The notes below the pieces were generated by a model that saw only the letters and a list, made by a program, of their open reading frames with translations, was not told where the DNA came from and ran no database searches. A stretch of DNA of 64,000 bases, taken from Fermentimonas sp. GTDB taxonomy: Bacteria > Bacteroidota > Bacteroidia > Bacteroidales > Dysgonomonadaceae. A program made the position numbers and the translations under genes. Positions 55,103 to 62,271 of the stretch are shown here, one piece after another. Position 1 is the stretch's first letter, and the number at the start of each line of letters is the position of its first letter. The DNA lies in assembly GCA_028709385.1 (NCBI GenBank), contig JAQVXD010000001.1, positions 186,001-250,000 on the forward strand. Reading direction: 5' to 3'.

Positions 55103-55462
55103 TTAATCTAAATTCGGAATGTGTTCAGAATGTGCATCTCCCCATAGTAAGTCTATATTATAATAGGTTCGGAGTTCAGGAAGAAAAATATGTACTATCA
55201 CATCGCCGTAATCCATTCCTATCCATTCGGATTGTTGCTTTCCCTGTACCCGGATAGGGTTTTCCTGTGTATTCTCTTTCACAACTTTTTCTACGGATTC
55301 TGCAAGTGCCGATACCTGTGTGGGTGAATTGCCTTCACATATGACAAAATAATCGCATACAGCTCCGGTAATACCTTTCAGATTAATAGTATTTATGTTT
55401 TTCCCTTTTTTCTCTTGAATTCCTTCAATAATATTCTTTAATAGTAAGCTTTTTTCTGCCAT
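55103..55462 (-). CDS. rsfS: Ribosomal silencing factor RsfS
   Basis: A 119-residue RsfS/DUF143 protein that binds uL14 on the large subunit and blocks subunit joining in stationary phase. The family core is visible as GAVCDYFVICEGNSPTQV and WIGMDYGDVIVHIF. Conserved order rsfS-ftsH in this phylum supports the call. The -7 box at 55489-55496 lies just upstream. Confidence 0.94.
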   Translation of the reverse strand: MAEKSLLLKNIIEGIQEKKGKNINTINLKGITGAVCDYFVICEGNSPTQVSALAESVEKVVKENTQENPIRVQGKQQSEWIGMDYGDVIVHIFLPELRTYYNIDLLWGDAHSEHIPNLD

Positions 55463-55488
55463 TCTTTGGTTTAAGTGAGTTAGTAATA

Positions 55489-55496
55489 CAAATATA
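55489..55496 (-). promoter_or_regulatory. -7 box of rsfS-ftsH
   Basis: TATATTTG on the minus strand, 27 bases upstream of the rsfS ATG (55462). The -33 element is not clear. Confidence 0.45.
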
Positions 55497-55582
55497 GGTT
55501 GTTTTTTCTGAAATCGATGTAAAAAAGATCACAACCTTTTTATTTCTAATATGTATATCAAAAATGATGCCAAAGAAAAAAC

Positions 55583-55608
55583 AGAGGGAGCAATAATTGC
55601 TCCCCCAG
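55583..55608 (-). terminator. Terminator after the DUF1080 lipoprotein gene
   Basis: A perfect inverted repeat, GGGAGCAATAATTGCTCCC (55586-55604), is followed on the minus strand by TCTGTTTTTTC. It lies about 30 bases past the DUF1080 stop. Confidence 0.7.
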
Positions 55609-55634
55609 ATATAAATTAAATGATAAATTTTTAA

Positions 55635-56909
55635 TTAGAGTGTCTGCAGCTTCAGATTTCTCCAAAGCACTTTGATTCCGCCTCCGTCATGAATCTGTAA
55701 AGCAATTCGTCCCTGAGCAGCACCAATCTTTTCGTCAGTCAGGTCAACCATCTCTTCACCGTTAAGATATGTTTTAACGTTGTCACCCTGAACAAGTATA
55801 CTCAAAGTGTTCCAGTCACCCTCTTTAAGGATCTCTTCCTTTTCGTCCTCGATCTGTACTAGCCATCCGCGACCGTAAGATTCGTAAATACCGCCTGTGT
55901 CGTGACCTTTAGGAGCCACTTCCACCTGCCAGCCGTTTACAATAGCACCGGGTTCAACAAAAGAACGGATAAATACACCTGAATTGCCGTCAGCTTCCTG
56001 TTTGAATTCAACAGTCAGGTCAAAATCATCATAGTACTCACGAGTTGCTAGATAACCATACTGTTTATCAGGACCGCTCTCGCAAACCAGCAAACCGTCT
56101 TCCACATACCATTTCTCGGTACCATACACTTCCCATCCTGTCAGATCCGTACCGTTGAAAAGGGTAACCTCTTTAGTCTTTCTCGGCAACTCTTTGATTT
56201 TAACGTTGCGGAACCAGGCAGCTGAACCGTGGTCCTGCAGACAGATAACACCCTTTCTTGCCAAACCGTATTCAGGAGCATTTTCCCACTTCCCGCTGTT
56301 TTTACGTTCAAACCAATCTTCTGTCCATGCTTCAAACTCAACAACCTTTTCGCCGTTCAGCCAATGCTCAACATGACCGTTGTCGAAAACAATCTTAGAA
56401 GTATTCCACTCACCTGCAGGTTTAAGATTGGTCTTAGCCGGATCAGTGGTATACATAGCATAATCAGCAGCAGTTTTCTGCCAATCCTCAAGCGGGTCAG
56501 GGAATCCAGCGTCGTCAATCAGCTGATATTCAGGTCCTGTCACATAAGGAACTGCAAATTTAGGATGCTCCACAACGTGGTAAAGCACTCCGCTGTTGCC
56601 GCCGTCAGCAATTTTCCAGTCCCAAACCAGTTCAAAGTTTTCATAAATCTTTTCGGTTACAATATAACCATGTTCATCAGCTCCTTCTCCTTTGGCCTGA
56701 ATCATACCATCTTCTGCAAACCATGGTGCAGTAAGAGAATCGCCGTTATAATCACGCCAGCCGTTGAGTGTTTCGCCATCAAAAAGCAACTCCCAGCCAT
56801 CATTAATCTCCTGTTGAGAAAGGGTGTTATGACCACCTTCGCTCGTGCAGGCTGTAGTAAATGCCATAATCGCCATTGCAATAAATAAGTAAAATTTAGA
56901 TTTCATCAT
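55635..56909 (-). CDS. Lipoprotein with two tandem DUF1080 (3-keto-glycoside hydrolase-like) domains
   Basis: A 424-residue lipoprotein with a signal peptide ending FTTAC (cysteine 21; start could be the second ATG at 56906). Domain 1 spans about 38-235 (WELLFDGETLNGWRDY, DGGNSGVLYHV, DHGSAAWFRNVKI). Domain 2 spans about 245-424 (TLFNGTDLTGWEVYG, DGNSGVFIRSF, GIKVLWRNLKL). Both follow the concanavalin-like DUF1080 fold, some members of which act on 3-keto sugars or bind glycans. Whether both copies are active is unknown. It is monocistronic and divergent from ribF. A -7 box TATCTTTG lies at 56966-56959 on the minus strand. Confidence 0.9.
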   Translation of the reverse strand: MMKSKFYLFIAMAIMAFTTACTSEGGHNTLSQQEINDGWELLFDGETLNGWRDYNGDSLTAPWFAEDGMIQAKGEGADEHGYIVTEKIYENFELVWDWKIADGGNSGVLYHVVEHPKFAVPYVTGPEYQLIDDAGFPDPLEDWQKTAADYAMYTTDPAKTNLKPAGEWNTSKIVFDNGHVEHWLNGEKVVEFEAWTEDWFERKNSGKWENAPEYGLARKGVICLQDHGSAAWFRNVKIKELPRKTKEVTLFNGTDLTGWEVYGTEKWYVEDGLLVCESGPDKQYGYLATREYYDDFDLTVEFKQEADGNSGVFIRSFVEPGAIVNGWQVEVAPKGHDTGGIYESYGRGWLVQIEDEKEEILKEGDWNTLSILVQGDNVKTYLNGEEMVDLTDEKIGAAQGRIALQIHDGGGIKVLWRNLKLQTL

Positions 56910-57068
56910 TCACCTGTTTTTATATTATTAAACTTGTTTGATATCCATAATTTATACACAAAGATATTGAATTATTGATTCTTGTTGTTACTTTTACATA
57001 CAAATCGATAAACTAAAAGGCCTGAAGGGGCGTTAATTTAACACTAAAACTATAACATTCTAAATATT

Positions 57069-58001
57069 TTGGAACGAATTGATATTACAGGGAAGAAAAT
57101 TATTGGCGGATCGTTCGTAGGAACGATAGGTTTTTTTGACGGTGTTCATATGGGGCACAGACATTTGATAAAACAGGTCAGAGAAGAGGCAAAACGACTT
57201 AATTTGCCATCTGCCGTAATCACATTCCCTGTTCATCCCAGGAAAATTCTTCAGCAGGATTATCAGCCGGCATTACTTTGCGGGTTTGAAGAAAAAATAG
57301 AACAACTAGAAACAACAGGTATAGATTACACTATTATACTTCCATTCACAACAGATATTTCCAAAATGTCTGCACAGGAGTTTATGCAGCAGGTATTGAA
57401 ACATGATATCGGAGTACATACACTTATTGTGGGATACGACCATCGTTTCGGTCACAACCGCGAAGATGGGTTCCCCGAGTATGAGAAATACGGAAAAGAG
57501 TTGGGTATAAATGTTATCAAGGCAAAAGAGCTGCAGGTTAACGGGGAGAATGTCAGCTCAACTAAAATACGCAGACTCCTGAAAAACGGCGAAATTGAGA
57601 AATCAAATTATCTGCTTTCTTATAATTACACACTGTCGGGAAAGATCGTAGAAGGTTACCGCGTAGGGCGCACTATCGGATTCCCCACTGCAAACATCAG
57701 ATCATGGGAGCGATATAAAGTGATTCCCAAACTGGGTGTATATGCCGTATTGGTCCATATCCGCAATGTTGTATATGAAGGCATGCTCTATATCGGTACA
57801 CGTCCCACTTTGCATAATGACCCTGAAATCAGTGTAGAAGTGAATATCTTCGACTTCGAAGCAGACCTTTATGAGCAGTCGCTCACAGTTGAATTTATCG
57901 ACTTCATCCGTGAAGACAAAAAATTTGAAACAATGGTACAGCTGGTAGATCAGATACATCACGACAAAAGTTTGGTTCTCCGGCGACTAAAAAACAAATA
58001 A
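57069..58001 (+). CDS. ribF: Bifunctional riboflavin kinase / FAD synthetase
   Basis: A 310-residue enzyme that phosphorylates riboflavin to FMN and adenylates FMN to FAD. The N-terminal nucleotidyl-transferase domain has GTIGFFDGVHMGHRHLI (HxGH motif) and the segment GYDHRFGHNREDG. The C-terminal flavokinase domain (about 185-310) has GYRVGRTIGFPTANI and YIGTRPTL. The frame has no ATG before the HxGH motif, so translation begins at TTG 57069 or another non-ATG codon after the stop at 57045; TTG gives the family-usual N-terminus. The next gene follows after 4 bases. Confidence 0.93.
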   Translation: MERIDITGKKIIGGSFVGTIGFFDGVHMGHRHLIKQVREEAKRLNLPSAVITFPVHPRKILQQDYQPALLCGFEEKIEQLETTGIDYTIILPFTTDISKMSAQEFMQQVLKHDIGVHTLIVGYDHRFGHNREDGFPEYEKYGKELGINVIKAKELQVNGENVSSTKIRRLLKNGEIEKSNYLLSYNYTLSGKIVEGYRVGRTIGFPTANIRSWERYKVIPKLGVYAVLVHIRNVVYEGMLYIGTRPTLHNDPEISVEVNIFDFEADLYEQSLTVEFIDFIREDKKFETMVQLVDQIHHDKSLVLRRLKNK

Positions 58002-58005
58002 CCAT

Positions 58006-58833
58006 ATGGCTAAAAAATTTCTTTTAAACAACGATGTGAGTATTCCGTCAATCGGACTCGGTACTTACAAAATCGGTTTAACCGATGATGATTCTTACCG
58101 TGCTGTCAGAACGGCACTCGATAATGGCTACAGGCATATAGATACGGCAACACTCTACCAAAACGAAAAGCCCGTTGGCAAGGCAATCCGCGAAAGTGGC
58201 ATCCCGCGCGAAGATATTTTTGTAACTACAAAATTGTGGGGAACAGATATTCTTAACAACAACATTAAAAAAGCTTTTGAAGGCAGTCTTAAAAATCTGG
58301 GACTGGATTATTTAGATTTGTATCTTGTACACTGGCCGGTGAAAGGTAAAATATCTTCCACCTGGAAAGAGATGGAAGATATCTATATTGACGGCAAAAC
58401 AAGAGCAATCGGATTAAGCAATCATCTTATTCATCATGTCGAAGAGGTGCTGAAGGACGCAACTGTTATACCCGCAGTTAATCAGATCGAGCTTCACCCC
58501 TATCTCATACAGCAGGATGTTGTCAGCTTCTGCATAGAAAAAGGCATACTGCCCGAAGCCTGGAGCCCTCTGGGCAGCAGCAAAATGCCACTTCTGCAGG
58601 ATGAAGTACTTATCTGGATTGCCGGGAAATATGGCAAGTCGACAGCCCAGGTAGTATTAAGATGGAACATTCAGAAGGGAAGAGTAGCGATACCAAAATC
58701 GGCAAGTCATGAAAGGCAGGCCGAAAACATACAGGTTTTCGATTTTGAACTGACCGATGATGAGGTAAAACAGATCGATAACCTTGATAAAGGACATAGA
58801 ACGGGGGCTCATCCGGATTATATTGAGTTTTAA
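58006..58833 (+). CDS. Aldo/keto reductase
   Basis: A 275-residue NADPH-dependent TIM-barrel oxidoreductase of the AKR family (AKR5-like). Motifs are GLGTYKIG, DTATLYQNEKPVGKAI with the catalytic Asp and Tyr, LVHWPVKG containing the active histidine, IGLSNH, EAWSPLGSS, and the cofactor-binding IPKSASHERQ. It probably reduces small aldehydes or ketones; substrate unknown. It begins 4 bases after ribF, so it is likely co-transcribed. Confidence 0.93.
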   Translation: MAKKFLLNNDVSIPSIGLGTYKIGLTDDDSYRAVRTALDNGYRHIDTATLYQNEKPVGKAIRESGIPREDIFVTTKLWGTDILNNNIKKAFEGSLKNLGLDYLDLYLVHWPVKGKISSTWKEMEDIYIDGKTRAIGLSNHLIHHVEEVLKDATVIPAVNQIELHPYLIQQDVVSFCIEKGILPEAWSPLGSSKMPLLQDEVLIWIAGKYGKSTAQVVLRWNIQKGRVAIPKSASHERQAENIQVFDFELTDDEVKQIDNLDKGHRTGAHPDYIEF

Positions 58834-58875
58834 AACTGATATTAGATAGGATTAATTAAGGTGACTATTTTTTTG

Positions 58876-58883
58876 TACTTTTG
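58876..58883 (+). promoter_or_regulatory. -7 box before the U32 gene
   Basis: TACTTTTG (TAnnTTTG) 23 bases before the ATG at 58907. No clear -33 motif. Confidence 0.45.
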
Positions 58884-58906
58884 TGCTTTAAAATCAGAGC
58901 AAAATA

Positions 58907-60175
58907 ATGAAATCCAGAAAAGATTACGAAATAATGGCACCGGCAGGCTCTTATGAGTCGCTTATGGCAGCCATACAGGGTGGGGCAGATTCAATATATT
59001 TTGGTATTGAGGGGTTGAATATGCGATCCAAATCATCCAATAATTTTACAATAGACGATCTTCATAACATCGCTAAAATTTGTCACGAGAATAATCTGAA
59101 GAGTTATCTGACAGTAAATACAATTATTTATAACAACGATATGGCGCTTATGCGCAAGATTGTTGATGCGGCAAAGGATGCCTATCTCTCTGCAATTATT
59201 GCAGCGGACGTAGCTGTGCTCATGTATGCCCGTTCGATTGGTGTTGAAGTGCACCTGTCAACACAGCTTAATATCACAAATACTGAGTCCCTGAAGTTTT
59301 ATGCGCAGTATGCTGATGTGGTAGTACTTGCAAGGGAACTGAACCTGGATCAGGTTGCCGCGATACACAAAGATATTGTGGAACAGCAGATAAAAGGTCC
59401 AAAGGGTGAACTGATCCAGATTGAGATGTTTGCCCACGGCGCACTTTGTATGGCCGTTTCGGGTAAATGTTACCTTAGTCTCCACGAAAAAGATCTCTCG
59501 GCAAACAGGGGTCAGTGTAATCAGATCTGTCGCAGATCATACATCGTTAAAGATAAAACAAGCGATATAGAGCTGGAGATTGACAACGAGTATATTATGT
59601 CGCCAAAGGACCTGAAAACAATCCACTTCATGAATAAGATGCTGGATGCAGGGGTGAGGGTGTTTAAGATTGAAGGACGGGCAAGGGGTCCTGAATATGT
59701 GCGTATCGTGACAACTTGCTACAGAGAGGCTATCGAGTCATATTGCAACGATACATTCACTCAGGAGAAGATTGATGTTTGGAACGAAAAACTATCCACA
59801 GTATTTAACCGTGGTTTCTGGGACGGGTATTATCTGGGTCAGCGTCTGGGTGAATGGACACACCGCTACGGTTCGGGTGCAACCAAGAGGAAAGTATATG
59901 TTGGCAAGGCTGTGAAGCATTTTGGTAATCTTGGTGTGACTGAGTTCCTGATAGAGACGCAGTCTGTGAAAACGGGGGATGATTTGCTTATTACGGGACC
60001 AACTACAGGTGCTGTTTTTGTTACGGCTGAAGATATACGTGTTGATCTCGAAGCTACTGATGAGGCTGTTAAGGGTGATCACTTCTCTATTAAGACAAAC
60101 GAGAAAATACGTCCTAATGATCAGCTTTATAAGATGGTTGAGGCTAATCGAAAAGGAGTTGCACACGAGAGATAA
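58907..60175 (+). CDS. Peptidase U32 family protein (TrhP/RlhA-type RNA hydroxylation candidate)
   Basis: A 422-residue U32-family protein. The N-terminal TIM-barrel-like part has MAPAGSYESLMAAIQGGADSIYFG. The U32 signature, with cysteines likely to hold an iron-sulfur cluster, is HGALCMAVSGKCYLS followed by NRGQCNQICRR. A beta-barrel domain is at the C-terminus. Characterised relatives (TrhP, RlhA) make 5-hydroxyuridine in tRNA or 5-hydroxycytidine in 23S rRNA from prephenate-dependent chemistry; older annotations call them collagenase-like proteases. Length and motif order match the tRNA type best, but this is not certain. It is a single gene, convergent with a zinc-ribbon gene. Confidence 0.9.
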   Translation: MKSRKDYEIMAPAGSYESLMAAIQGGADSIYFGIEGLNMRSKSSNNFTIDDLHNIAKICHENNLKSYLTVNTIIYNNDMALMRKIVDAAKDAYLSAIIAADVAVLMYARSIGVEVHLSTQLNITNTESLKFYAQYADVVVLARELNLDQVAAIHKDIVEQQIKGPKGELIQIEMFAHGALCMAVSGKCYLSLHEKDLSANRGQCNQICRRSYIVKDKTSDIELEIDNEYIMSPKDLKTIHFMNKMLDAGVRVFKIEGRARGPEYVRIVTTCYREAIESYCNDTFTQEKIDVWNEKLSTVFNRGFWDGYYLGQRLGEWTHRYGSGATKRKVYVGKAVKHFGNLGVTEFLIETQSVKTGDDLLITGPTTGAVFVTAEDIRVDLEATDEAVKGDHFSIKTNEKIRPNDQLYKMVEANRKGVAHER

Positions 60176-60193
60176 AATATTTCTTTAAGTATA

Positions 60194-61024
60194 TTAAAAT
60201 ATTTCTACTGAGTTCATTATCCTATCAGCAGCCTTCTTTGCAACATCATCGTTAGGACTGGTGGAAATAATAAGCTGGTAATAAATATTTTCATTTAATA
60301 ATCCAATACTGGTAAAGGCAACTTCCTGTCCCTGAATTTTGAATGAGCCTTTTTGAATAAATCCCGGGATTGAATTGCGTTCATATGCTTGCTCGTCGTA
60401 TATAAAATCGCTAACTGAGGGTTGATTTTTTAATCCACTGATTGTGCCATTTGCCGCACCCTGCAAATTTAAAGCTGTCTCAGGTTTGTAGTTGGTGATA
60501 TTGAGAAATATTTTAATTGAATTATCATCTGAGCTTTCATACATTTCAATCTCTTCAACCAACTCTTTTAGCTGACTCAATTCTTCCGGAGATTGTTTTA
60601 ATCTTACCAGTTCAAAAGGGGTTTCTATCTTTAAGGTATAATTGCCATATTCTTTTTTAATCCACTCTTGATTAAGGATGTTTTCGCTGGTCTTTTTATT
60701 ATTTCTAATTGAACTAATTGCTACATCTGCCAGCCATCCACCCAATGCAGCACTAATTGCAGTTATAACAACTATAAGAATCTTTTCCTTAATTGATCGT
60801 GATTTTAAACTGTTTTTCTTTTTCTTGGGCACTTCTGGCGGAAGCTGGTTTTCTCCTATGCCTATTATCTGCTTATATTCTTCAAAACTGTTTCCCGGAT
60901 GGTTTTTTTTCCATTCAGTGAAATTATTATTCATCCTCTTTCCGCAAAATGTGCAAAGCACCATGTACTCAGATTTTATTTCATTTAAATTCCCACAATT
61001 GGTGCATTTCAGAAATGTTTTCAT
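60194..61024 (-). CDS. Zinc-ribbon membrane protein, function unknown
   Basis: A 276-residue protein. The N-terminal zinc ribbon has cysteines 7, 10, 24 and 27 (CTNC and CTFC). A basic linker precedes one membrane segment at about 84-105 (ILIVVITAISAALGGWLADV). The C-terminal 160 residues form an extracytoplasmic alpha/beta region, TLKIETPFELVRLKQSPEEL onward, without known family motifs. It may sense or bind something at the membrane. Convergent with the U32 gene (18-base gap). Confidence 0.75.
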   Translation of the reverse strand: MKTFLKCTNCGNLNEIKSEYMVLCTFCGKRMNNNFTEWKKNHPGNSFEEYKQIIGIGENQLPPEVPKKKKNSLKSRSIKEKILIVVITAISAALGGWLADVAISSIRNNKKTSENILNQEWIKKEYGNYTLKIETPFELVRLKQSPEELSQLKELVEEIEMYESSDDNSIKIFLNITNYKPETALNLQGAANGTISGLKNQPSVSDFIYDEQAYERNSIPGFIQKGSFKIQGQEVAFTSIGLLNENIYYQLIISTSPNDDVAKKAADRIMNSVEIF

Positions 61025-61162
61025 AGGATTGTTATTTATTTTGTTTCATGAGTGTAATAATTTGTATGTTTTTCAATGATTGAATTTATCGGTAAGTAAT
61101 AATTCAATATAAATTCAAAAAGAAAAACTCAATAAATTAATACAAAATTATGAAAATAAATC

Positions 61163-61170
61163 TATCTTTG
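61163..61170 (+). promoter_or_regulatory. -7 box before the PEGA lipoprotein gene
   Basis: TATCTTTG, 28 bases before the ATG at 61199; the -33 element is absent or weak. Confidence 0.5.
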
Positions 61171-61198
61171 TTTAATACAATCACCAACAATAATCAAT

Positions 61199-61654
61199 AT
61201 GTTCAATCGGTCTGTTTTCATGAAAGTTACTGCACTGTTAGTATCTGTGACTGTTTTGTTTGCAAGCTGTTCAAGTTCAACACTGATCCAGTCTAATCCG
61301 AGTGGTGCAAAAGTTTATATGAACGAGGAGTATATGGGTGTGACGCCACTTTCATATTCTGACACTAAGATTGTTGGAAGTACAACCTCAATGCGTATCG
61401 AGAAAGAGGGATTTGAGCCTCTGTATACATACCTTACAAGAAATGAGGAGGTGGATGTGGGTGCAATAATCGGCGGTATATTTGTTTGGGTGCCTTTTCT
61501 GTGGACTATGAAGTACAAGCCGGTTCATAATTATGAACTCAGGCCTTTACAGGCATACGACTCAGATCTTGACTCAATGACAAAAACCACCCAAAATGCT
61601 GACTCATCATTGAGCAGTGATGACTATTATGTTTCAGGTGTATTAAGAGATTAA
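61199..61654 (+). CDS. PEGA-domain lipoprotein
   Basis: A 151-residue lipoprotein with a signal peptide ending LFASC (cysteine 24; the in-frame ATG at 61220 is another possible start). Residues 27-85 form a PEGA domain (IQSNPSGAKVYMNEEYMGVTPLSY, IEKEGFEPLYTY). It is followed by a hydrophobic segment (GAIIGGIFVWVPFLWTMKY) and a short tail. PEGA domains are common surface or periplasmic modules of unclear binding role. The gene is convergent with the gamma-carbonic-anhydrase-like gene, 9 bases away. Confidence 0.85.
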   Translation: MFNRSVFMKVTALLVSVTVLFASCSSSTLIQSNPSGAKVYMNEEYMGVTPLSYSDTKIVGSTTSMRIEKEGFEPLYTYLTRNEEVDVGAIIGGIFVWVPFLWTMKYKPVHNYELRPLQAYDSDLDSMTKTTQNADSSLSSDDYYVSGVLRD

Positions 61655-61663
61655 GAGGGTTTT

Positions 61664-62197
61664 TTACTGATCCTTTGAATCTTCTTCCTTAAACCAGCGG
61701 GAATACATCAGATAGTTGCTGGCGATTTTCTGGTTCATCTCTTTCGACTGCTTAGGATCAACCTTTTTTACAAATTTTGCAGGTACCCCGGCGTATATAC
61801 TGCCGGGTTCTACTTGTGTGCCACTCAGAACAACTGCTCCGGCAGCAATAATTGCTCCTTCTCCTATTACTGCATGATCCAGCACTATTGCTCCCATTCC
61901 TATAAGAGCTCCGGCTTTTACTTCAGCTCCGTGTATTACAACATTGTGACCAATTGACACATCATCGCCAATAATTGATACTGATTTCTGATAAAGAGTA
62001 TGTATTACAGTGCCATCCTGCACATTTACGCGGTTGCCGATCCGTATTGAGTTAACATCACCTCTGAGCACGGCATTGAACCATATACTGCAATCACGGC
62101 CTATTTCAACATCTCCTATAATAGTAGCATTGTCTGCAAGATAAGTGTTTTCTCCAATTTTGGGGGTGAAGCCGCGAACTGATTTTACGAGAGCCAT
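61664..62197 (-). CDS. Gamma-carbonic-anhydrase-like left-handed beta-helix protein
   Basis: A 177-residue protein of the gamma-carbonic anhydrase / YrdA family. Hexapeptide repeats (IIGDVEIGRDCSIWFNAVLRGD, IGDDVSIGHNVVIHG) form the left-handed helix. Likely zinc ligands are the histidines in VIHT, IGHNVVIHG. Whether it hydrates CO2 is not established for most relatives. The start at 62197 (MALVKSVRG) matches the family; the frame upstream to 62239 runs through the terminator of the aminopeptidase gene. Confidence 0.9.
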   Translation of the reverse strand: MALVKSVRGFTPKIGENTYLADNATIIGDVEIGRDCSIWFNAVLRGDVNSIRIGNRVNVQDGTVIHTLYQKSVSIIGDDVSIGHNVVIHGAEVKAGALIGMGAIVLDHAVIGEGAIIAAGAVVLSGTQVEPGSIYAGVPAKFVKKVDPKQSKEMNQKIASNYLMYSRWFKEEDSKDQ

Positions 62198-62204
62198 ATT
62201 TTTA

Positions 62205-62252
62205 AAAATGAAGAAGTCGGGGGTGTTTAAATTAAACAAATACCCCGACTTC
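62205..62252 (-). terminator. Terminator after the aminopeptidase P gene
   Basis: GAAGTCGGGG and its complement CCCCGACTTC (with a one-base bulge) enclose TGTTTAAATTAAACA, itself palindromic. On the minus strand TTCATTTTT follows. It lies 20 bases past the aminopeptidase stop and just before the start of the gamma-carbonic-anhydrase-like gene. Confidence 0.8.
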
Positions 62253-62271
62253 TGATTATATATTATTTTAG

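Noticed and set aside
56229-56888. 219-codon plus-strand ORF opposite the DUF1080 gene
   Set aside because: It is a shadow frame of a well-supported gene on the other strand, with no domain pattern.
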